A stretch of 58,329 bases of DNA from Aureobasidium sp. EXF-3400 (taxonomy: Eukaryota > Ascomycota > Dothideomycetes > Dothideales > Saccotheciaceae): positions 1 to 58,329 of the forward strand of contig SWBL01000326.1 in the NCBI GenBank assembly GCA_024195585.1, in the 5' to 3' direction. Position 1 is the stretch's first letter; every line of letters starts with the position of its first letter. Positions 53,312 through 58,329 of the stretch are shown here, piece after piece. The notes below the pieces were generated by a model that was not told the origin of the DNA, did not search any database, and worked only from the letters and a program-made list of their open reading frames with translations. The position numbers were made by a program, and so were the translations under genes.

Positions 53312-55144
53312 CTAATCCTTCTTCTTGCCACCACCAGCCTTCCAAGCAGCAGCTCTGTTACTGCTCCTGGTTCTCGGCTTGCCCTTCTTCTTTCCCGATC
53401 CACCAAGCTTGAGCCCACTCTTGCCAGATCCAGCCTTGGCTCTGTGGCCCTCGAAGATGAAGCTCTCAGGTGTCTTGAAGCCCTGAGGCGTTCCTCCTAT
53501 CGGCTTGCCCTTTTGGACTTGAGCAGCTGCAGCACGGCCGAGCAGTTTTCCTGCACGACCCATGTTGGATTGCATAACAGGATCGGCCTTGGGGTTGTAG
53601 ATGCCTTTGTTGGTGGCACCGGGTGCCTTGACAGCGTTGCTGCCGGGCTTGACGTTACGCTTGATGGTCTTTGCGCGGGTGACGCGGAGCTTGCGAGGAA
53701 GCATGGGAGGGAACTTCTTCTCATTCAGAAGAAGAGCGGCCTCGACGGCGTTTTCTTCCTGTTGTGTTGTTAGAAACTCGAAATAGAGATTACTTTTGAA
53801 GTTTTGACTTACGGTGAACTGAACGTATGCGAAACCCTTTCCTACTCTGGTTTGGGGATCACGGGGCACGCGAACACTCTCGACCTTACCACAGGTGGAG
53901 AAGGTACGCCAGAGGCCTTCCTCGACATCACTGGGAGTCTTGTTGCCCTTACGTGTACCCTTGCCTTCTTCAGCGTTGGCCTTGTCGATGTTGCTTTCAT
54001 CATCAACGAAGCCAAGGTTACCAACGAAGACACATCTTCTGGGCTCGGTCTTTGCGGGATGGGCAACCTCATCGACACGAAGATGGCGGTCCAGAACGAC
54101 TGTTCCATTCAGGCGGCGAGCAGCTTCACGAGCCAGGGCGTTTGATGAGTAGACGGCGTATGCGTTTGTGGACTTTGTCGTCTCGACCATAATCTCCTTC
54201 TTTGCGAAAGCAGCCTTCTTGGGGATGGCACTAGCGTAAGCAGTCGAGCGGAAACGAAGCGACTCTACGCTGTGTGCTGGCTGTCCCTTCTCGGGGTCGG
54301 CGATATCTTCAAAGAACGACTCAAGATGGCGCATCAATGTCTTCTTTGCTGACTTTGATGTGATTGCTTCGGCGGATACGTTGCCCAGGAAGACTGTACG
54401 TTGTGCTTTCACCAAGTCTGAGTCGTTGTCGGGCTCCAGAGTCTCGTGCACCGGAGGTGGTGACATTTCCATGGCATCAGCGCCCTCGGCGGCATCAGAG
54501 TCTTCTTCCTCGTTGTCGCTATCGTCAGAGTCTTTCGAAGCCTTCTTCTCGGTCTTTTGGCGCTTAGAAGTGCGGTCCTCGTTTGCTTTCGCGATAGCCT
54601 TCTTTTCTTCGCGGTCGAGTTTGTCCATGTATACATCTTCCAACTCGGGCTGCTTGTCCTTTCTCTTTCTCTTGCGGTTGTTGCCTTCGAGGGCGGCTTG
54701 AGCAGCAGCTTGGGCTTCCTCGACGTCCGGAACTTCAACATCGCTATCGTCTTCCACTTCGGCCTCAACTTCATCGTCGTCGTCTGCATCAACGGCATCT
54801 AACTCATCATCGTCAAGTTCTGAGAGCTCTTCATCGTTGTCGGCTCCGTCTTCTTCGTCTTCTGACTCTGCCTTCTTTGTGCTTCTGACGGGTTGAGTTG
54901 GGATTTCAGTGTGAATAGGTTTAGCAGCACCGAACTTCATGTAATATGTCAGTGATTTGCGACTCTAACAATGCGGTGTGTTTGCGACACATACAGAGTT
55001 GGCGAACAGGCTGGAAATGGTAGGGTCCAATTTTTCAGCAGCTGCAAGAGCAGAGGTTTTTTGTGTCTTTTCGGATTTTTGATCCTTCTTCTCGACCTTG
55101 TCCTTCTTCTGTGACTTGTCCTTCTTGTCCTTTGAATGCGCCAT
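53312..55144 (-). CDS. NOP12: Nop12-like nucleolar RNA-binding protein, 3 exons
   Basis: Exons 55144-54995, 54934-53813 and 53758-53312 (introns 60 and 54 bp) give 572 residues. A Lys-rich N-terminus (KDKKDKSQKKDK) leads to SLFANSFGAAKP and a long acidic/Lys region (about 65-225). RRM1 starts near 229 (RTVFLGNV), RRM2 near 349 (CVFVGNLGF) with RNP1 KGFAYVQF. The C-terminus is basic (KPRTRSSNRAAAWKAGGGKKKD), fitting nucleolar targeting. In yeast, Nop12 acts in pre-25S rRNA processing. The 54-bp intron in RRM2 is stop-free and a multiple of three; splicing restores QFTEENAVEAAL, so it is surely an intron. The gene diverges from the Dep1/Sds3-like gene. Confidence 0.93.
53759..53812 (-). other. 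In-frame 54-bp intron in NOP12-like gene
   Basis: GTAAGT donor, TTTCTAAC branch and ACAACAG acceptor. Stop-free and 3n; retention would insert 18 residues into beta-strand 3 of RRM2. Confidence 0.85.
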
Positions 55145-55502
55145 TTTTGTGGTATGTATGAATGATTGCAAGTTGAGTTGTCAGTTTTTCTTCGAATGGA
55201 TCGGCGACTCGGTCGAAAGTTTCCGGGGGGTCTTTGCGACGCGGTTAGAAATCGATAAGTACTGTAATGAGGAAGGCGCGATGCAGGCTTGCCCGGTCGT
55301 GGCTTCCCTCGCTCGTCACCTTCACAAGTCGAACTGCCCGTCCATTGCTCCTTCCATTGTTTGATCTTTCCGTTGGCCGCTGCGTGCACCCTCTGCGTGC
55401 ACCCTCTCGCTCCCGTGCTCGCCCACGTCCTCTAGCCACCATTGCTCTGCTTATTCGACCACCCACCAAGGCTTTCGCTGCCCGCGACGGCGCTCATGCA
55501 GA
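55145..55502. promoter_or_regulatory. Short shared promoter, NOP12-like and Dep1/Sds3-like genes
   Basis: Only 358 bp separate the two divergent start codons. The segment has a short GTGCACCCTCTGC duplication near 55385-55400. No separate gene is seen, so the promoter must be bidirectional or closely packed. Confidence 0.55.
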
Positions 55503-57631
55503 ATGGACACTCCCTCTATTTCTCCCCTCAGTACCACTTCGAGGACCGCTATTCCTTCCACCATCGATCCCATACCACTACAGCTCCAGCCTGCCGAACA
55601 ACCACATCAAGTTGATCATGTCGACCAAAGCGACGGTTCGAGCAGTCTGAGCGACTATGACGCCGAATTCGACGATCAAGACCAGAGAGACAACAACGAT
55701 CGCGATTCAGAAGCAGAAACCGAACGTCTTGAACGCTCTCCTGTAAAGTCATGGATTCCCTCTCCGACAAAATTGAACCAGGCAGAGGTTCGCTCTGAAC
55801 CTGCCTCTTCGCCGGAACCTCAACCACAGTCGCCCTCACCCACACAAGCTCGCCTAGGTAATGACACTGTCTCTGTTCAACGACTCAGTGCTGACATTCC
55901 CTTCTCAGCCTCTCCTGCAGCCATTGCAGGCAGAAAACGCAAACGACCGAGTCCGATCAGCGACGCCGACAGTCCTCTCTCTGAACACTCCGACTCTGAG
56001 GAAGCTCTTGCTCTCAGTCACAGCAATCATGTGGATCAACTCCCCGAAAGCCGACAAGAGACACCAGAGCCTACTGACGAAGTTGACGAGAATCCTTATA
56101 TCTCACCAATGAAGGCTGCTCGCCTGAAAAGAGCCAAACAAAAAACCAAACCAGTCCGCGACACTTCTCCAGCCGCTGAGACCGTTGGACAAGAGCTCGA
56201 AGATGAGGAAGCCGATGAGACAAACGATGGCGACGACGAGACGAGAAAGCGCGCCACTGAAGCCTTCACAGCTATCGTCGAGCAATTCCAAACATTTCGC
56301 GCCAAGTAAGTCGCACGCCTATCTGTCAAGCGCATCGACACTAACGACGTAACAGAATGCACAATGAACGTTTGGCCTCAGCAGAAGCCGAACTCGAACA
56401 GCTCAGTCTGCCGAATGCAACCCATCCCGACTTTCTTGCCATGCTGCAATGCATTACGGCTCGACGTGACACCAAGATCCAACAAGAGATTACACTGCAT
56501 CGCTACAAGCTCGGCACACTTCGAACACAGGTGCTCGCAGAGCGTGCCCAACTACACACCCAATATTTCCAGGAAGCAAGGGAGCTACGCGACTCGCTCT
56601 TGGAGCAACTAGGAAAGCAATGGTACGACATACAAAAAGAACGTCGCCAATTCCAGGCCGATCAACAAGATCAGTACTCGTACAAGTTTCCCACAAAGCG
56701 CTCCGACCAAGTGCGCAACCAGGAGAAGTACAATCGCGAGGTGTCAATCCTTTCTGGTATGGCCAAGTACAGAGGCTTCCCTGCTGCGCCAGATATTCAA
56801 GGCGCACGGACGAATGAGCTCGACGATGACTTTAAGGCTATGCACATCCCACGTAGGCAAACACTGCCTCAGCAAGGCCCCGCTTATCAGAATTCTGTGC
56901 ATATGCATTCGGCTCCTGCATCTGTACGTACTGCCGAGGAGAGATTCATAGAACAGACTCCATGGGCCAACCCTCAGCATCCTTTGCATCATCAATCGCG
57001 AACTCCTGGGCCGTTCGGCACCTATGGCATGCATCTTCAATCGAATTTGATACGCCAGAGCTCTGCCCCTGGCCAACGTACTGCATCTCCTTTCACTACT
57101 CCCCTACCAAACCCGGCTAAGCGCGCCGAATACCCACAGAACGGTCTTGGCTCTAACGACACCATTGGCATTCCCAGCGACCCTCCTTCAAGTGCGGTAC
57201 CACAGACTGGAGAGCGTTTTGCACAGGGCCCGCCTGGTGATGTATCGCCGACTGATCAACTCAAAGTACGCTCTGCTCTGGGCAATCCACTGGGTAATCG
57301 TGGGGAAAGGCGAGACTTCTCAGGCTTATCTAGCGCCTCGACTATCGAGACACCAAGTGATCCAGCCGAGGTAGATCGCCATGGGGCACCATCACACACA
57401 AGCGCGGCACCGAATGGCTTGCCTCTGGGACTCCCTATCGAACACTCCGCTCCTCAGCAAGCTTTTGTCACGAGCGCGTTGCATACGCAGAACGGAAAGC
57501 CAGAAGATCGTAAGCCAGAACTCTATGAAAACATCAACTACAGAAGGCCACAGATAGGCGCATTTGGCACGCCAATGCCTCTGTTCGGGACCAACTCTCC
57601 TGCACATCAAGATGGCCAGAAAGCATCATAG
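55503..57631 (+). CDS. Dep1/Sds3-like subunit of Rpd3/Sin3 deacetylase complex
   Basis: Exons 55503-56305 and 56356-57631 (50-bp intron, GTAAGT...CAG) give 692 residues, or 675 if the stop-free 51-bp segment 55858-55908 is also removed. The first 240 residues are acidic, Ser/Pro-rich and disordered with a GRKRKRPSP nuclear-type basic motif. The junction reads QTFRAKMHNERLASAEAELEQL, entering the Sds3 domain: HPDFLAMLQCITARRD, a long coiled coil (about 280-360), then YNREVSILSGMAKYRGFPAAPDI, a signature of Sds3/Dep1/BRMS1. The tail is Pro/Ser/Gln-rich. In yeast this subunit links histone deacetylase Rpd3 to Sin3 for transcriptional repression. Confidence 0.88.
55858..55908 (+). other. Probable in-frame 51-bp intron in Dep1/Sds3-like gene
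   Basis: GTAATG donor, GTGCTGACAT branch and TTCTCAG acceptor, no stop codons and 3n. Splicing gives ARLASPAAIAG. The frame is open either way. Confidence 0.55.
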
Positions 57632-58239
57632 GCTGCGACCTTCTTGACACGTGGCGGAAGAGCATGACGAAGGGCAGGTTGTATAGCATATCACACCTAC
57701 GGAGAAAGTGGTTGCGGCTGAACTGCTCCTCTTCCGTATCACATACGAATAATGATTAATCATCATAACGATAAACAGCGGGCATGAGCATCTAAGATCT
57801 ACATAAGGCGTAACAGTTCAAGACAAACAGGCTAGCTGTGTATGATTCATCAAGATGTCAAAGCGTGTTTCTTTTGATCGAACTTGGCAGATATAAAGGG
57901 GGTGAGAGAGCGTTCACAATGAGCATGTGTTCTTGCACCCGATGACTTTCCTCTATCATCGATCGAGCTTTTGTAGCAGACTTAGCGTAGATGTATGTCA
58001 AGCGCTGAATTCTTCACAACTCGTTCCCCTTCCCATTGTAGCTTGTTTTAGGTACACATTCGTAATTTGTGACAACGTGAGGTTGTCATTTGATAGTGCT
58101 AGATCGAAGAAGCAACATCATCAGGGCATGTGCTAATTAATGTGAATTACCATACCAAAACAAAACATTCAGAGTTCATTTATAAACCTGATCGTGTTGC
58201 AGGAAGCCAAGAACCTTTGAGGAAAAAGATAAAAAGAAA
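57632..58239. other. Intergenic, nothing supported besides tRNA terminator
   Basis: 608 bp: 3' flank of the Dep1/Sds3-like gene. At its right end T-runs on the minus strand (58221-58236) terminate the tRNA gene. No other gene is seen. Confidence 0.5.
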
Positions 58240-58327
58240 TCTCCTCTCTCTGAGTCGAACAAAGGACCTTCTGATGACAATCGAACAATTACAGTCAGAC
58301 GCTCTAAACCAACTGAGCTAAGAAGAG
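58240..58327 (-). tRNA. tRNA-Tyr: tRNA-Tyr(GUA) with 13-nt intron
   Basis: Read on the minus strand: acceptor CTCTTCT pairs fully with AGAGGAG (one G-U), followed by discriminator A; TA at 8-9; D-stem GCTC/GAGC with loop AGTTGGTTTA; anticodon stem TCTGA/TCAGA; loop CTGTAA with anticodon GTA at 58292-58290; then a 13-nt intron at 58288-58276, after position 37, as expected for eukaryotic tRNA-Tyr. Variable loop AGGTC, T-arm CTTTG-TTCGACT-CAGAG. A T-rich Pol III terminator (CTTTTT, then a second T-run) follows. The two bases beyond its 5' end are the end of the window, so its upstream flank is cut off. Confidence 0.93.
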
Positions 58328-58329
58328 AT

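Noticed and set aside
1..58327. CRISPR arrays, insertion sequences, phage or plasmid origins
   Set aside because: No repeat-spacer pattern, transposase frame or terminal inverted repeats were seen; the sequence is eukaryotic.

Overview
The window reads as nuclear DNA of a filamentous ascomycete (Pezizomycotina; a Dothideomycete is my guess, not proven). The evidence is short spliceosomal introns of about 48-102 bp with CTRAC-like branch sites just before AG, monocistronic genes on both strands, a tRNA-Tyr with a short anticodon-loop intron, and typical fungal families: cutinase, CFEM-like protein, CYP52-like P450, VNX1-type antiporter, fungal TMEM16, Nop12 and Dep1/Sds3. No plasmid, phage, CRISPR array or intact transposon was seen.

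Left part (1-26 kb) is sparse and accessory in character: a three-exon SDR; a C2H2 transcription factor; a large AT-rich gap with a decayed tandem repeat; a cutinase convergent with a nitronate monooxygenase; a broken SDR; a small conserved fungal protein; an APH-like kinase; a 53-residue zinc-ribbon-like mini-gene; a five-exon CobW/ZNG1-type metal-chaperone GTPase; a GPI-type Ser/Thr-rich wall protein; a chimera joining a polygalacturonase-like leader to the 3' half of an amino-acid transporter; and a CYP52-like P450. A decayed inverted copy of an F-box-like gene lies at 24.4-25.3 kb.

Middle (26-37 kb): a VNX1-type vacuolar cation/H+ antiporter, two tandem F-box-like paralogues whose 5' flanks are also duplicated, a mitochondrial oxidoreductase-like protein, and a six-exon putative-cyclase gene that becomes visible only after splicing.

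Right part (37-58 kb) is denser and mostly housekeeping: RCC1 (start codon apparently split by an intron), a small hypothetical protein, a CFEM-like GPI protein, a damaged tRNA-like locus, a NAPE-PLD-like mitochondrial hydrolase, a 1,440-residue fungus-specific protein, a TMEM16 scramblase, a calcineurin-like phosphoesterase, Nop12 and Dep1/Sds3 sharing a short divergent promoter, and tRNA-Tyr at the edge.

The genes do not form an evident pathway cluster. The most notable signals are the gene chimera, the F-box-like family with birth and decay in one locus, the split start codon, a GC-AG intron in the CobW gene, the zinc-ribbon mini-gene beside that CobW gene, and the tRNA-like locus interrupted by a small tandem array. 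All exon structures were read by eye from splice signals and reading-frame continuity; family assignments rest on remembered motifs, not on searches.
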